Below are positions 1-11,331 of a stretch of 64,000 nt of DNA, one piece after another (positions within the stretch are counted from its first letter, which is position 1; each line of letters opens with the position of its first letter). Under the pieces are notes generated by a model. It was not told the origin of the DNA and did not search any database. It saw only the letters and a program-made list of their open reading frames with translations. The translations under genes and the position numbers were made by a program. The stretch covers positions 1,798,001-1,862,000 of the forward strand of contig MSED01000002.1 of NCBI GenBank assembly GCA_002099365.1. The letters run 5' to 3'. Source of the DNA: Phialophora verrucosa (lineage: Eukaryota > Ascomycota > Eurotiomycetes > Chaetothyriales > Herpotrichiellaceae).

Positions 1-869
1 CTTCGCTTAGCAGAAGTTGGGATGCGGGTCTCACTCGTTCCGGACTTGTGGTGGGAGGTTTCATAATCGGACACCATGACAACTGGACTTGGTGCCCGCA
101 TCCTCGACATACTCTGCCAGGCACCTACTTTATGACCGGGGGATGGAGTCTGGTTTGGGGTAGTGTCCACTTTGAGATTTTGAGAGACCGTTCTTTTGTG
201 CTGCGCGGACGGCAGGTCCATCGCTTTGGGCTCTTTGTGATCAACAGTATGACTGTGTGTAGGTTGCGACAGTGGAGACCCGGCCAATGAACTCTTGGAG
301 CTCAACAGCTCCTGTCCCGAAATAAATTTCGGTAGTGTCTCTTCACTATGCTGGAAAATACGCTGCAACTCTGAACTCGCTGTGCTTGCCTGCGCGACGT
401 CAAACTCACGTGAGCCGTAGGAATCGAGGATGTGAGGCTGCGAGTCTTGCGAGATAAACTGTTGCTCCCATATAAGTTCCTGTGGAGTGGTGTGCTCGCT
501 CAAGGGGTTTTCGGAGGAAGCTCCTGTCGTCAGAAAGTCGTCAAAGGAGGACTCGTGGTGTGAAGTGTTTTCGTCGACGCTGTAAATGTCGGTTGTGGCG
601 TGCATAGACCCCGGGCTTGCGACTGCCAGGTTATTGTACCTGGGGTTACCCAGCCAAAAATCCGGTTCCTCTTCCAGTTGCTGGGTTACTTGAGAAGGGT
701 TTGACGTTATGTTCGCATTGTATGGCAGCGTCTTGGACATAGGGGGCTTTGAAGCGCTGGCTTGCTGGAGCGGGGGCTGTCGCGACGGATCGTACCCCGG
801 CGTCTTCAAAGTCGGGGATTGCTGTCCAAGCCGTTGAGTGATATGAGGACTTGGGTAGGAGTACGACAT
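1..869 (-). CDS. Low-complexity Ser/Pro/Gln-rich protein, N-terminal part only (runs off left edge)
   Basis: The reading frame starts at the ATG complementing 867-869 (first residues MSYSYPSPH) and stays open without a stop to base 1, giving about 289 visible residues. The visible part is hydrophilic and rich in Ser, Pro, Gln, Thr and His. It has no membrane segment, signal peptide or recognisable domain. Such disordered N-termini are common in fungal transcription factors and signalling scaffolds, but the family cannot be named because any folded domain lies outside the window. A shorter overlapping frame downstream of the start on the same strand terminates near 646 and looks like a shadow. 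Unbroken length and biased amino-acid composition support a real coding region. The start codon is a choice: no upstream in-frame exon was sought beyond the 1-1.4 kb region. Confidence 0.6.
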   Translation of the reverse strand, partial: MSYSYPSPHITQRLGQQSPTLKTPGYDPSRQPPLQQASASKPPMSKTLPYNANITSNPSQVTQQLEEEPDFWLGNPRYNNLAVASPGSMHATTDIYSVDENTSHHESSFDDFLTTGASSENPLSEHTTPQELIWEQQFISQDSQPHILDSYGSREFDVAQASTASSELQRIFQHSEETLPKFISGQELLSSKSSLAGSPLSQPTHSHTVDHKEPKAMDLPSAQHKRTVSQNLKVDTTPNQTPSPGHKVGAWQSMSRMRAPSPVVMVSDYETSHHKSGTSETRIPTSAKR

Positions 870-2918
870 CTTTCCGTGAGATCGAAGCGCGGTGGAGCAG
901 AAGAAATGAGATCCTGCCGTTATGCTCGACCAAATCCAGGCGATCTGATAGGGGCCAGGCGATTAAGGCGCCGGAGGCATGGCAGCCGCATGGACCACCC
1001 GGTGGGAGGCTGTGAAGTGTACCAGGGTATTGCACAAAGGACCTCTCATCACACAGCAGTCCACGAGAAAAAGAAGCACCGAAGATCTCGAGATCGGGTA
1101 TTGATGTTGTATAAAGTGGGTATGGCTTGCAGCAACTGCGCCCGGTACTGAACCCTTCGAGTACTTTGGCTTGAGTATTTGCCTTTTCGGACGGACCAAG
1201 ACCACCGAAGGATATGTATAGAACGAAAGAGTCGAGATGGCAGAAACGCTAGAGAGAACGAGGAAATGCTCCAGAAGCAAATCGCCGGAATCTCTGTCCT
1301 CGCTCGTTGTGTCGTCTGATCTCAATGGGAGAGGCGCTGCGCCAACAATGACTGGTCGGATGAAGGGCGCCTCAGGACGGTAGGCTGTAAGAGGGTTTGA
1401 GCAGCAGCACCGGGATTGAGAATGCGGTATAGCGCAGCTCAAGGGCTGATCGAGGGGCAGATTCCAAAATCTGTTGAGGTAAATAAATCGTTCACAATCT
1501 GGCGGAGACAGAGGGTGACCGGGCTTAGGACACGACAGGCCGAATGCGCTGCTATCGGAGGTCGGCCGGCGAAGCTGCGAGGGTTTTTACTCGAGAGACC
1601 GACCGAGAGGATGAAGAGATGCGAGATCAGACACAGGCCGCGATGATGGTGGATGGAAAGCAGTGATGGTGGTGGTGGTGGTGTTGGTGGAGGAGTGTCT
1701 TGTCGCGCGCAGAGCACGAGTTGCAAGTCACGCTGCACAGTTAGCCGTACGTAGCTCCACGAGTGGAGGCAATCAGCGGTCCAGGGGGCCCTTGGGCCCC
1801 AGCACAGCCGCGCTCAAGGCTCTTTGGGCTGTCGGCTGGTTTGACTTCAGCTCCCGCATTAGAGCCTCCAGGCGCGCGAGGGGTGATTCGCCTGGAGCCC
1901 TCTGGCCCCCCGGATCGAGCATGGCGCTTCAGGGACCCACGATATCAATCCACTCAAGGGCTTGACAAGCCACAGCTGTTCCTCAAACCGGTGAACAAGG
2001 ACGACAAGACAGCTGCGAAAAGTCCGATAAGAGACAACGGTGGCTTTTCTCTGATTGTGTCCCTCGTGTACACTGCTGCCAATTCGCGACTCCAATGTTA
2101 CTGGGATGCACAAAGCATGCCTATGTGTGGCACTGTACCCCGTACAAGATGTAGTAGCCAGTGCTCAGAGTGCTGGTACCGTACGAGTACCCGTACTGCT
2201 CGTAGGTAAGGGAATGATGCAACCGATATCCACTGTCCCCAGAGGCTCCAGAGGGGTTCGGCACGCCGCTCGCAGCTTCAAATGTGGAACTCCAAGGGAT
2301 CGCACAGCCCGAATCAGCCTTACGAGCGCACGAACCGAACCACTGAGCATAGCCGGTCACCCCGGCCAGTCGGACTATTCAGTTGAGCCAGGGCAGACTC
2401 GTGGCAGACTTCAACCTTCCTTGGCGGCGCTGGAGGGCCAATGGTCGTGGGGAACAAACAACTGTGCGATTCCACAGTCGATGTGGATTTTGCGCCAGGT
2501 GATTTGGGCGGGCATCCCGCTGAAATCGACGACATTCCGATGATTATTGTCCGGCTATAACCCCTTTATCACATCGCATGATCCGTCTATTCATTTGATA
2601 CTCCTTCTAGCAGCTCTTGTCGTCTTGTCAAGGCTACTGGAGAATCCTGGTGGAACACTGTTCCTTGAAGATAGATGTTGATACGTAGCGGTTGCCAGAG
2701 CCCTGACAGGGTCACAGGTACTCTCGACATTCACAAAAGTACCAAATCCCTCCTCACGACATGAGGCCCGATCCAGAACATGACATCAGCCGCACTGTGA
2801 CCCTTCTCCGTACTGTATCGAAGGCACTCACGCTACGATCCGATCGTCAGCGGTACGTGCCCGGAATAGACCTGCAAAAGAATGAGTACACTCTTCGTGA
2901 GACAGAACCAGATCAAAC
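870..2918. other. Intergenic region, upstream of the left-edge gene and downstream of the coiled-coil gene
   Basis: About 2 kb without a convincing coding exon. Both flanking genes are on the minus strand, so this holds the promoter and 5' leader of the left-edge gene and the 3' region of the coiled-coil gene. Open frames here overlap one another on both strands, lack bias and show no family signature. A TGG-type microsatellite lies at about 1666-1691. Confidence 0.6.
1666..1691. repeat. Short (TGG)n-type microsatellite
   Basis: Near-perfect GGT/TGG triplet run of about eight units followed by an imperfect GTTGGTGGAGG tail. It lies in intergenic DNA and is not part of a supported exon. Confidence 0.8.
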
Positions 2919-5516
2919 TCACAAGAACTCGTCACTCTTGCTCTTGTCGGGGGCAAGCTGCCTCAGATTCTGTAGAATTTGGTCCATGCGCTCACTTTCA
3001 CGTTGCCACTCGGCTTGCTTGTTTCTGAGGTTAAGCATCGTTTCCGCTAGTTGAGCATGATGCTTGTCGGTCAATTCGTGGTTGGCTCGCAGTTTCTCGT
3101 GGTCTTTCCGTGCCTTTGTTAGCTCCGAGCACTTCGACTGTAGATCGCTCTCGAGCTTTTCAACTTGAGAACGCAAGATTGCCAGTTCCTCGCGCACTTC
3201 TGCTTCGCGCTGCTCTTGCTTTGTCGTCGATTCCGATAAGCGGCCTACAGCGAGCTTTCGCACTTGCTCGAGCTCCTTCTTGCTCGCATCTCGCAACTTG
3301 CTGATTTCTTCCTCGTGCTCTGCAATGCACTGGGACATTTCTTTCGACCATTTTTTGACCTCCTGCCTATGTTGCTCCGCTTTTTCTTCGCCACTCCTGC
3401 GGCTATTCTCCAATTGCGCCTCGTGTAAACGGCGACTATCGGCGAGTTCCTTAGCCTTTTCGGCCAAGGATTGCTCATGTTCTGCGATGGTTGCTCTTGC
3501 AAGGTCCAGCTCCTTTTTCTGCTGCGTATGCTTGGTGATCATTCCTGCCAGGTCAAGCTGAATTTTTGACAAACAGACTTTGTGCTCGTGTAGTGATCTG
3601 ACGTGTTCTTCTTCCCTCCTCGCCATCTCCTTCTTGTGGACTTCCCGCAACTCTACTTGCTCACGTTCATGTCGCGTTCGTTCGTCGTGAAGCTGATCTT
3701 TCAAAGTCTGAAGTTCTCCCTCTAGGTTCCTCTTCTCAGCTTGATGTTGTGCTTGTTCCTCCTGAATATGATTTTTCAATTGCTGGAGTTCGTCGTCTCG
3801 AGACTTATTTTCCGTCAACAATTTTTCATTGACAGATCGACCGATATCAACTTCTTCGGCCAAGTTGTCGCACTTGGATTTCAACTCGGTAATAGCTTGA
3901 TGAGCGTGTGTCACTGCATGACACTCGTCCTGCAATAGCTTTATCTTTTCGCTTTGTTCGGCCATCTCACCCTTCAGTCCCAGATTCTCGCTAGCTTGTT
4001 CGCCTATAATCTTCTCATATTCTTCTTTACAGGCGCTTAGCTCAATCCTCAGCTTCGCGATTTCTTCGACATGTTGGGCTTCGGCTTGCTTGACGAGGTT
4101 TTCTTTCTCTGACAGAAGTCCTTGGCTCTCCTGGTAGACATGCAGTAGGCGGTCAATGTCAGGTAGTACGTTGGAGACTTTCTCCAAGAGTCTTGCCCGC
4201 TCGTCTTCGGCTCCGGCAGAGCCAGCTCGTTGGATCTCTCCAGGGTAGTGAAACGGCGCGGTAGGAGGTGTGAATGGTGTAGGATAGAAGGCGGGTGGGA
4301 AATTTGCCATGAAAGGCTGCGAATATTGATACGGATAAGCTTGTGCGTACTGAAGCGGTTGAGGCGGCGGACTACCCATTGGTGGATGCATATAAGGCGA
4401 CAAGGGAGGTGATGCCAGCGGTGACTGAGCCGGAGGTATGAAATCTTGAAGCACCATCACCTCAGCTGCCGGAGCAGGACTCCCGGTCACAGGAACACCC
4501 CCATCCACCGAATCCGCCAGGCGCTGGTCAAATCTAGGTTGCATGAAGGCCACAGACCCTTGCGGAGTAGGTGCCACTAAAGTCTCATATAAGGGAGATC
4601 GTGATGACTGGGCCACTGGAACCGCTACGCCATCGTGAAAAAATGACCCTGACGGTCCCGGGTATGTAGTTCCGACTTCTTGTTGTACCAATGTCGCGTC
4701 GCCTTGTAGCGTCGCCCCTGCCAGAGGCTCGTGTAGCGATGATGTTGATGTTCGGCCCCTCGGCAAAGTTTCAGTATCATGAAGAGACGACTTCGAGGTT
4801 TTAGGAGACGGAGCTACATCCTCTCTATGCAAAAAGGAATTGGACATTCTGGCGGAGGGTGTGGCAATGTTTGTAGACCCAGGTGTAGAAATAGATGGCT
4901 TCGGAGACGGTGGCGTGACCTGAGTGACAGCGAGTTCTTCCGACTCTTCGGCAACGGTTGGCTGCATCGAAGCGAGCGATCTTGACGAAAGAGTCCTCCA
5001 TCCCAGTCCATTGGAAGAGTGAGGAGGAGACTGCAAAGGCAATACTGCCGGACTTGCAGTTATCTTGTTTGCTGCTTCCGTGGTGGAGTGCCTCCAGAGT
5101 TTTGTTGGGGAAGCAGAACGTCGGCCTCGGTCAGGCACCTCAAACTGGTGTACATCGTGGACAGTATATGCTCTGGGCTTGGTCGGCGAGACTGGCGTTG
5201 AGCTTACGCCCGTCTCCGATGGAGGTTGAATGTTCCTGTCCGACTTCGAGGACAGTATAGATTGTCGCGAGGACACCACCGTCGGGTCTGAATTCCGGGG
5301 GTCGAGAGTCCTCTGTCGATACAGATAGACTGCTGGTGAGCTTGGTCGGCTGCTTCTTGGTATAGAGACTTCATCCAGAGCTCTCGACAGTGTCTTGGAT
5401 AATTTCGTTGATGCCGAGCTTGAGGCTCGACTTCGGGCCGGTCTTTCGGATACCTCGCCATGACTCCCACGGCGACCCCGAGGTTTCGCGTTGGTCTGGT
5501 ATGCTGTTGTCGACAT
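2919..5516 (-). CDS. Large coiled-coil protein with disordered N-terminus
   Basis: A single open frame of 865 residues with an ATG start (complement of 5514-5516). Residues about 1-420 are Ser/Pro/Thr-rich and disordered, with a Pro/Tyr/Gln-rich stretch near 370-425. Residues about 435-855 are an almost unbroken charged coiled coil rich in Glu, Lys, Gln and Leu with heptad spacing, and contain no catalytic motif. There are no membrane segments. The architecture resembles cytoskeletal, spindle-pole, septal or vesicle-tether scaffolds, but coiled coils give unreliable homology, so no function is assigned. It is divergent from the complex I subunit gene, with about 620 bp between the starts. The long frame, absence of internal stops and consistent composition make this a confident gene. 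Confidence 0.9.
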   Translation of the reverse strand: MSTTAYQTNAKPRGRRGSHGEVSERPARSRASSSASTKLSKTLSRALDEVSIPRSSRPSSPAVYLYRQRTLDPRNSDPTVVSSRQSILSSKSDRNIQPPSETGVSSTPVSPTKPRAYTVHDVHQFEVPDRGRRSASPTKLWRHSTTEAANKITASPAVLPLQSPPHSSNGLGWRTLSSRSLASMQPTVAEESEELAVTQVTPPSPKPSISTPGSTNIATPSARMSNSFLHREDVAPSPKTSKSSLHDTETLPRGRTSTSSLHEPLAGATLQGDATLVQQEVGTTYPGPSGSFFHDGVAVPVAQSSRSPLYETLVAPTPQGSVAFMQPRFDQRLADSVDGGVPVTGSPAPAAEVMVLQDFIPPAQSPLASPPLSPYMHPPMGSPPPQPLQYAQAYPYQYSQPFMANFPPAFYPTPFTPPTAPFHYPGEIQRAGSAGAEDERARLLEKVSNVLPDIDRLLHVYQESQGLLSEKENLVKQAEAQHVEEIAKLRIELSACKEEYEKIIGEQASENLGLKGEMAEQSEKIKLLQDECHAVTHAHQAITELKSKCDNLAEEVDIGRSVNEKLLTENKSRDDELQQLKNHIQEEQAQHQAEKRNLEGELQTLKDQLHDERTRHEREQVELREVHKKEMARREEEHVRSLHEHKVCLSKIQLDLAGMITKHTQQKKELDLARATIAEHEQSLAEKAKELADSRRLHEAQLENSRRSGEEKAEQHRQEVKKWSKEMSQCIAEHEEEISKLRDASKKELEQVRKLAVGRLSESTTKQEQREAEVREELAILRSQVEKLESDLQSKCSELTKARKDHEKLRANHELTDKHHAQLAETMLNLRNKQAEWQRESERMDQILQNLRQLAPDKSKSDEFL

Positions 5517-6137
5517 TGTGCGTCTGGTTTGTCATGGGCGCGGTTTCAAAGATCAACTTTTCTAGGTAGTTGTACAAGGTGCTCAGAAAACAGGTAGTGT
5601 TACAATAATTATACAGAAAGAAGCGGGAAGCGACTCAAGAACAAAGTAAAGCCATCTTAAGGGCTATTTGAGTACAGCCCTCGACACATTTTGAGTCAGA
5701 AAGAGTTGAAACCTGGGGAACGAATTGTGTATCAATCGCCACGACGCCGAGGACGGGCTCTCAGCGGGCGTCCGTGGACACTTGCTGCCCAACGGGGGCC
5801 GAGGATCATCGCGCTGCAGCACTCCACATAATCAACGACGCTGCATGAACTTTGGTTTTCTCGATATGTAGTACTGTGCAGTAGCAGGGCATCACGTATG
5901 TAGACACTCGTGGCTGACCCTCATTGGCCCAGTCTGTGGAAAGAAAAGCTCATTGAATTGAACCATGAGAGCAAACTGAACTTGAAGAGACGGCACGTCA
6001 CAGGTTGGAGCCCTCGGAAAAACATCCGGCCCGGGATCCTTGGCATATCCAATCAGCTCCAAGTCAATTGAATTGGGCCTCATAACGTACGTTGCAGCTC
6101 ATTTCTCGAACATCCTGCTGTTGCAGCATATCCAACC
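5517..6137. promoter_or_regulatory. Divergent promoter region (coiled-coil gene / complex I subunit)
   Basis: About 620 bp between two divergent start codons. It presumably carries both promoters. No specific element could be identified with confidence, and no coding exon is visible. Confidence 0.5.
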
Positions 6138-6849
6138 ATGTCCTTCGTCTCAAGAGGGGCGAGAGCTGCAGGTCGGCCCCTGAGACAATCGATTCGGCAG
6201 CCGCCACGCAGATTTGCAGGACACGAAGCAGGACATGGCCATGGAGATGCACATCCTTCTGGGGAAAGCGCCCTGCACGTCGCAGGAGGATCAGGACAAG
6301 AAGGCTTCGGCGTGAGCAGGGACCTGCGAGGATCTTTGGAATGAACGGCGGCTGACACTCGGACGAACAGAAAGGCTTTTACTTTGCCCTGGCCACGATA
6401 CCATTATTCTATATCGTCTATTCGGTTGCCAGCTCACCAAGCGACAACGCCATTACCCGACTCGTACAGCGATACGATGCGGGGAGAGAGGTGCAGCTGA
6501 GAAAAGATGCTCTACACACAACAATGATGGAACAGGCCGCTGCGGACAGACAATTGTTCGCTGCGACGCCCACCAATGCAGCGGGTCCACCCCTACGAAA
6601 CCCAGAGTACGAATACCCAGCTATGAGCTTGTTCTCTTAGAGTCACTAACGGCATGACATAGGATGTTCAACTTCGGCTCGCCGTGGAACGTGTCCGCTG
6701 GTCATGGTACGGCCGACCTTGCAGTATTGGCCAAACATTATGAAGAGACACACAAGGAGGTCGAGCGAGAGAGAATAGCTAGATTTAAGAAGCAGAAAGG
6801 CTCCGTCTACGACATGCCGTTAGAGGGTTTCGACTCTTCAAAGGCTTAG
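6138..6849 (+). CDS. nuo17.8: NADH:ubiquinone oxidoreductase 17.8 kDa-type accessory subunit
   Basis: Three exons, 6138-6311, 6371-6606 and 6663-6849, join in frame with canonical splice sites (GTGAGC...CAG and GTACGA...TAG) to give 198 residues. The N-terminus is Arg/Ala/Ser-rich with no acidic residue in its first 28 or so positions, typical of a mitochondrial targeting sequence. A His/Gly-rich stretch follows and then one hydrophobic segment (about residues 60-78) fitting an inner-membrane span. The C-terminal half is polar and carries the MFNFGSPWN and DLAVLAKHYEETHKEVE signatures of the fungal complex I accessory subunit described as 17.8 kDa in Neurospora. The role is structural, in the membrane arm. 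It is convergent with the NAD(P)H-hydrate dehydratase gene, 212 bp away. The family call rests on remembered motifs. Confidence 0.82.
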
Positions 6850-7061
6850 TTCTTTGTGGCATTGGCATTGGCATTGTACATAATACGAAAGTCCACAAAC
6901 AGCAACAGGCACTGTTACATGGGGAACTCACGATCGACCAAAAAGAGTTCGTCGTTCAGGTCGTCGCTTCATGTTACCTCATTCAATACGGCTCCTTGCG
7001 TGCATTGCAGACCTAGCTTCGCTGTTTCAAGCGTTTCCGTTGGCAAACAATAGCGTATGGT

Positions 7062-8102
7062 TCACAGGTTCTGCTTCAGACCCGGGGTTGGCTCCCCAAT
7101 GAGGGTCAGAAACGACTCGTGGACTTGCTCAGTCAGATCACTCGCTTGCAGACTTCGCTGCTTCGTTGCGAATGCCCTCCTCGAGCACTCTCTGGTGATT
7201 GCGCTTCCGCCGAACGCCGCAGCCAACAATGTCTCAGCTCGGCTCATCTCCTCCCCGATGTCCCACAACTTCTCATGGTACACCTCCCGCCATGCAAGCA
7301 AAGTCCCCAACGAACCTGTCAAGGTATCACCCTGACCACCAGCTCGCTTCAACCCACCTTCGAATTCAGACACGGTCGTGTCGATGCCCTGAGAAATGTA
7401 GTCGACAGGTCCTTTTTGAATGATACAAACGCCGCCCAGGATCTTAGAGAGCTCGAGACACGCCCTCTCCGGGTCTGCGCTTTGGTCCATGCCGACCGAC
7501 TTCGCCAAGCGACCGAACTCGACCACATTCGGTGTGAGGATGCATTCCTTGTGGCCTTTGATGAGATCGGGATCTGTCTGAACAATCCAGAGAGCATCTG
7601 CATCCAGCACCATAGGAATCGGAGGGGAGTGCTCTTTGGCGGCCTTTATCACGGCTTTCACTTGCTTTTGAGTGATGATATCTCTTCCCAGCCCAGGTCC
7701 AATGACCAGCACATGCAACCTGGGCAGCATATCCAGAATCGGCTTCGCCAACTCCTCTCCCGTCGGTTCCTTCTCTTTCTGCGCCTGCGACACTGACAAC
7801 GTAGATCTGAGGATCGGCGACACCATCAAATTGGGCGAATAGGACTTGATTGTTGGTGCAGCGGACGGCTCGCAGAAGACGTAGGATAGGTCACAGCCCA
7901 GCCGTGCTGAGGCCATGGCGGAGAAGTAAGGGGCTCCTGTATAATCTGCACTGCCACCAATTACGGCGACTCGACCGAGCTGGCCCTTGTGAAATTTCTC
8001 CAGCATTGGGGGCACAATCTTGCGGACCTTGCCTAGCATTGCGCGCGCCGCTGCCGACATCTTGACCTGGGAAGCTGGACCTTCTGAGTTGGAGGAACTC
8101 AT
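7062..8102 (-). CDS. ATP/ADP-dependent (S)-NAD(P)H-hydrate dehydratase
   Basis: A single-exon gene of 346 residues. It is a ribokinase-like carbohydrate kinase of the YjeF-C/NNRD family, which repairs damaged nicotinamide cofactors by dehydrating S-NADHX and S-NADPHX with ATP (or ADP). Motifs in order: GRVAVIGGSADYTGAPYF near residue 45, VIGPGLGRD near 135, VLDADAL near 165, LTPNVVEF near 188 and AGGQGDTLTG near 253, which is the anion-hole and catalytic Asp region. Length matches the stand-alone eukaryotic enzyme (about 340-360 residues). There is no obvious targeting peptide, so a cytosolic location is most likely, although mitochondrial isoforms exist elsewhere. The ATG complements 8100-8102. 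This is a housekeeping metabolite-repair gene. Confidence 0.93.
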   Translation of the reverse strand: MSSSNSEGPASQVKMSAAARAMLGKVRKIVPPMLEKFHKGQLGRVAVIGGSADYTGAPYFSAMASARLGCDLSYVFCEPSAAPTIKSYSPNLMVSPILRSTLSVSQAQKEKEPTGEELAKPILDMLPRLHVLVIGPGLGRDIITQKQVKAVIKAAKEHSPPIPMVLDADALWIVQTDPDLIKGHKECILTPNVVEFGRLAKSVGMDQSADPERACLELSKILGGVCIIQKGPVDYISQGIDTTVSEFEGGLKRAGGQGDTLTGSLGTLLAWREVYHEKLWDIGEEMSRAETLLAAAFGGSAITRECSRRAFATKQRSLQASDLTEQVHESFLTLIGEPTPGLKQNL

Positions 8103-9371
8103 TTGTAATGAGGGCGGGTGTCCGTGAAGAACGGGAAGGAGGAAGCAAATGTCACTACTGTTCGAAGATAAGCGAGACAGGTATAATCGACTCTTTCGGA
8201 TCTGTGCGAGTGGGCTTCACTGCTACGATTGACCTTGACGTTCAGCTGTTGACGAGTGATGTCAGAAGGGAGCCGCTGCGTCACCATTGATTGAGGCGGA
8301 TGGATCGTCCGTGGTGGCAGCCCGTCCCCAGAGCAATTAGCTCTCCAATGAATTGTCAAGCTCTGGCATTGCTACAAGTCGCGGGTGCCGTGGTATCACG
8401 ACGTAGAAGAAGAGAGAGTTGATAAAATTTAGCCTCTACCGAAAATTTAGATAATATTAAGATCTGCCGCTGGGTATTATAGGATAGAATATATGATGTC
8501 CTAGCTAGAAAGGTATTCGTACCTAGAGCCGTTTTTTATGTCTGTAAATATCACTATCAATGTCTTAATGGTTAATGACCAACACAGATGTCGGACTAGC
8601 ATAGCTAATGAAAATATAGATAATCTTGCTTTCACTGTGCTAATAGGGCCTGTGACATGGCAAGGCTGGCCAGCAGGCAACTTTACGTCCTGATTGGCTG
8701 TGATTTTAATGCAAGGCTGCGCTTCTGTGCTTCCCTTTCCTTGCGAGCAACACATAGACAGAGAGACAACTCAGCTACTTTCATTGAATGGCCCGTCTAG
8801 ATGTAGTTGGTTGAGTGGGGTAGAGGAAATGTCTGGCGCCGTCCGAGATATACCCAATGACTAGGATGTCTCGCCCCGGTTCATTACAAGGAGTCAAGGG
8901 CCAGAGGGCGGAATCCTCGTTGCATTGGTACGAGTACAAGCAGGGTATCATATGCGTCACTTCACAAATTGCAAGGGGCTCATTTATTCACATGCCAAAT
9001 TAATAATGGCATGGCGGTCCTGGGCGGTTCCGAAACGTACGGAACATGGTCCAGGTACTCGGGCCACTGCTTTCCGCACCTTATCGCAGCCTTGTCATGA
9101 CCCCATGGGGTCTCCAGACCAGCGGGGAAAGTCGACACCGTGCCTCCTCTCCAACCTCATGTTCTCGATGCTTTCGTGCTCCGTTACCGAGCCCTCTATT
9201 ATTAAGCTGGAAACAATGCTGGAGATTTGATCATGAAGTGCGGAACAGCAGTGCCCAGAACTGTTCGTTAAAAATGGGTCTTACTCAAAACCAACGCTCC
9301 TCGATTGCAGAGCCGACCACAGTTCCACACCGTTGACTTTCTTGGACTTTCCTCTCACGATTACAGAGATC
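8103..9371. other. Intergenic region between NAD(P)H-hydrate dehydratase and first P450
   Basis: About 1.27 kb between divergent genes, holding both promoters. No supported exon. An AT-rich patch at about 8400-8650 stands out (annotated separately). Confidence 0.6.
8400..8650. repeat. AT-rich, TAG/CTA-rich patch, possible mutated transposon relic
   Basis: A sharp drop in GC content relative to both sides, with many TA, TAG and CTA dinucleotide contexts (for example TTTAGATAATATTAAG and ATAGCTAATG) and stops in all frames. This is the appearance of a short, heavily mutated mobile-element remnant, as left by repeat-induced point mutation in filamentous ascomycetes. It sits at the border between housekeeping genes and the accessory oxidoreductase region. 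No terminal repeats are visible, so the element class is unknown. Confidence 0.4.
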
Positions 9372-11331
9372 ATGTCTGGGTCGGCACTATCTGGAAATGG
9401 TTCTGCAAAGTTCGTGCAGACCCTCTGGTCAATCCCACTTGCTTGGAAATTGGCATTGCCAATATTGTCGGTTGTCTTCTACGTATGTTCCCGCCAGATA
9501 GTTCAGGCCCGGTCGACCGTTGTTTTGCTAACGAGGCATCGGGGTAAGATTCTTGCACTGATTGTGTACCGACTTTATTTCCACCCGCTTGCAAAATACC
9601 CTGGACCCTTGCTAGCCAGAATCACCAACTGGTATGCCGTGTACCATGCATACAAAGGAGACAGACATCTGGATATGTACTATTCACATCGAAAATACGG
9701 TGAGTTCGGGCCAGGGAAGCTTTCGGCGGACATCTTCTTCTCATCAAGTTGACTTTGCTAGGCAAATTCGTACGGCTCGCTCCAAATCTTGTCACAGTCA
9801 ATGATGCAGGCGCCATAAAGGGTGAGTGCGTCCGGGTTGGAGCTTTCAGTTTCATTCTCACGATGGATGAATGCCGACTGACAATGTCATAGAAATCTAT
9901 GGGGTCAATCAGAACGTCATAAAGTCCGTCTTCTACCAGCCGGCCATTGAGCACTCGGGAATAGAAAGCACATTCAATGCTCGTAATCGACAAGTCCATG
10001 CTCACAAAAGGCGTGTTTTGGCCCCGGCCTTCACTGAACCCGCGTTAGCAACTATGGAGGACTACATACAATTCCACATCGGCCGAATGTTCCATGCAGC
10101 CTCTGGAGAAGAAACTTTCCAGAGCGAGGCGCAATGTTGGACCGCCGACATGGGTAAATGGGCCAACTATCTGACATTCGACGTCATGGCAGATCTGGTA
10201 TTTGGTAGAGATTTTGGTATGCTTGCCGGGGAGGAAAGTCGAGAACTCCCTGACATTATCGACGGGGCTGTGCACCGTGAACTGATTGTATGGAGCACCC
10301 TACCCCCTACCGGAGCCGGGTTTTACACGAGGCTTCGTACTAACTCGCACCGTCACAGGCCGGCTCAAGCCCTTTCATCAATAGATGGGGGCTGGACAAG
10401 ATCCTCTTTCCCGACATCGTCAGACGGGGTTCGCAATTGATCAAGTACGCTAAACAACAGGCCGAAATCAGGCTCAAGGCAGATCAAAACCGAAAGGACT
10501 TCTTTTGGTATCTAAGCAACGCTAAAGAGAAGGATGGCCGTCCATCTTATTCCGATCCGCGAGAGGTCTTCTCCGAGGCAAGGACATTGATTATTGGAGG
10601 TATGTACGACATTCAAACTGCCTACCGAAACTCAAGGTGGGTGACTGTCCTTGAACAGACATGCTGACTGCCTCTCTCTCTCCGGTGCGGGAATAGGTTC
10701 GGACACCACTGCCACCCAGCTTGCGGCCAATTTTTTCTACATCACCCAGAATCCCAAGACGCTGGCGAAGCTGACCGCCGAGGTGCGATCCACCTTCCCT
10801 AATGTCGATGCCATCCGACTAGGACCCGCTCTGGACTCGTGTCGATACCTACACGCCGTAGTCAATGAGACTCTGCGCATTAGCCCCAGCCTTCCAGGAA
10901 TCGTGCCGCGCGAAGTCCTCCCTGGCGGCCTCAGCGTCTGCGGCGAACAGTTTCCTCAAGGCGTCGATCTAGCCGTCCCCATTTATACTATCCATCACAA
11001 TGCCACGATCTATCCTTGCCCCCACAAACACATCCCCGAGCGCTGGTTGCCCGATCAGACGAGCGAGGAAGCAGTCAAGCAATGCCATGACGCTCTGACT
11101 CCATTCTCTTACGGAAGCAGAATGTGCATTGGATGGCGGCTGGCGCTGATGGAGCTGCGGCTTACAATTGCCCGTGCCGTCTGGATGTTCGAGTTGGAGT
11201 ACCTGGGAGGCGGAAGGGAAGACCGTCTGCTTGGCGATGATTCGGACGCACTCGAATACCAGCTCTTGGATCACATGGCAGCAGCACGAAATGGACCGAT
11301 CATCCGCTTCAGGAAGAGAGAGGCGTCGTAG
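9372..11331 (+). CDS. Cytochrome P450 monooxygenase (first of two)
   Basis: Six exons join in frame: 9372-9482, 9549-9699, 9762-9821, 9893-10287, 10359-10599 and 10697-11331, giving 530 residues. An N-terminal hydrophobic anchor (about residues 18-48) precedes the proline hinge HPLAKYPGP, placing it on the ER membrane. The I-helix oxygen-binding motif is GGSDTT, the K-helix ExxR is ETLR, the meander is PERW, and the haem loop is FSYGSRMCIG with the axial Cys. All parts needed for activity are present. It is a class II fungal P450 dependent on NADPH-P450 reductase. Overall style is like fungal secondary-metabolism or xenobiotic P450s; the substrate is unknown. It is convergent with a Zn2Cys6 regulator, 450 bp downstream. 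The intron acceptor at 9548 ends AAG in context but keeps the frame. Confidence 0.9.

Noticed and set aside
7119..7796. 225-residue plus-strand frame over the NAD(P)H-hydrate dehydratase
   Set aside because: Antisense to an intact, motif-complete enzyme gene. No independent support.
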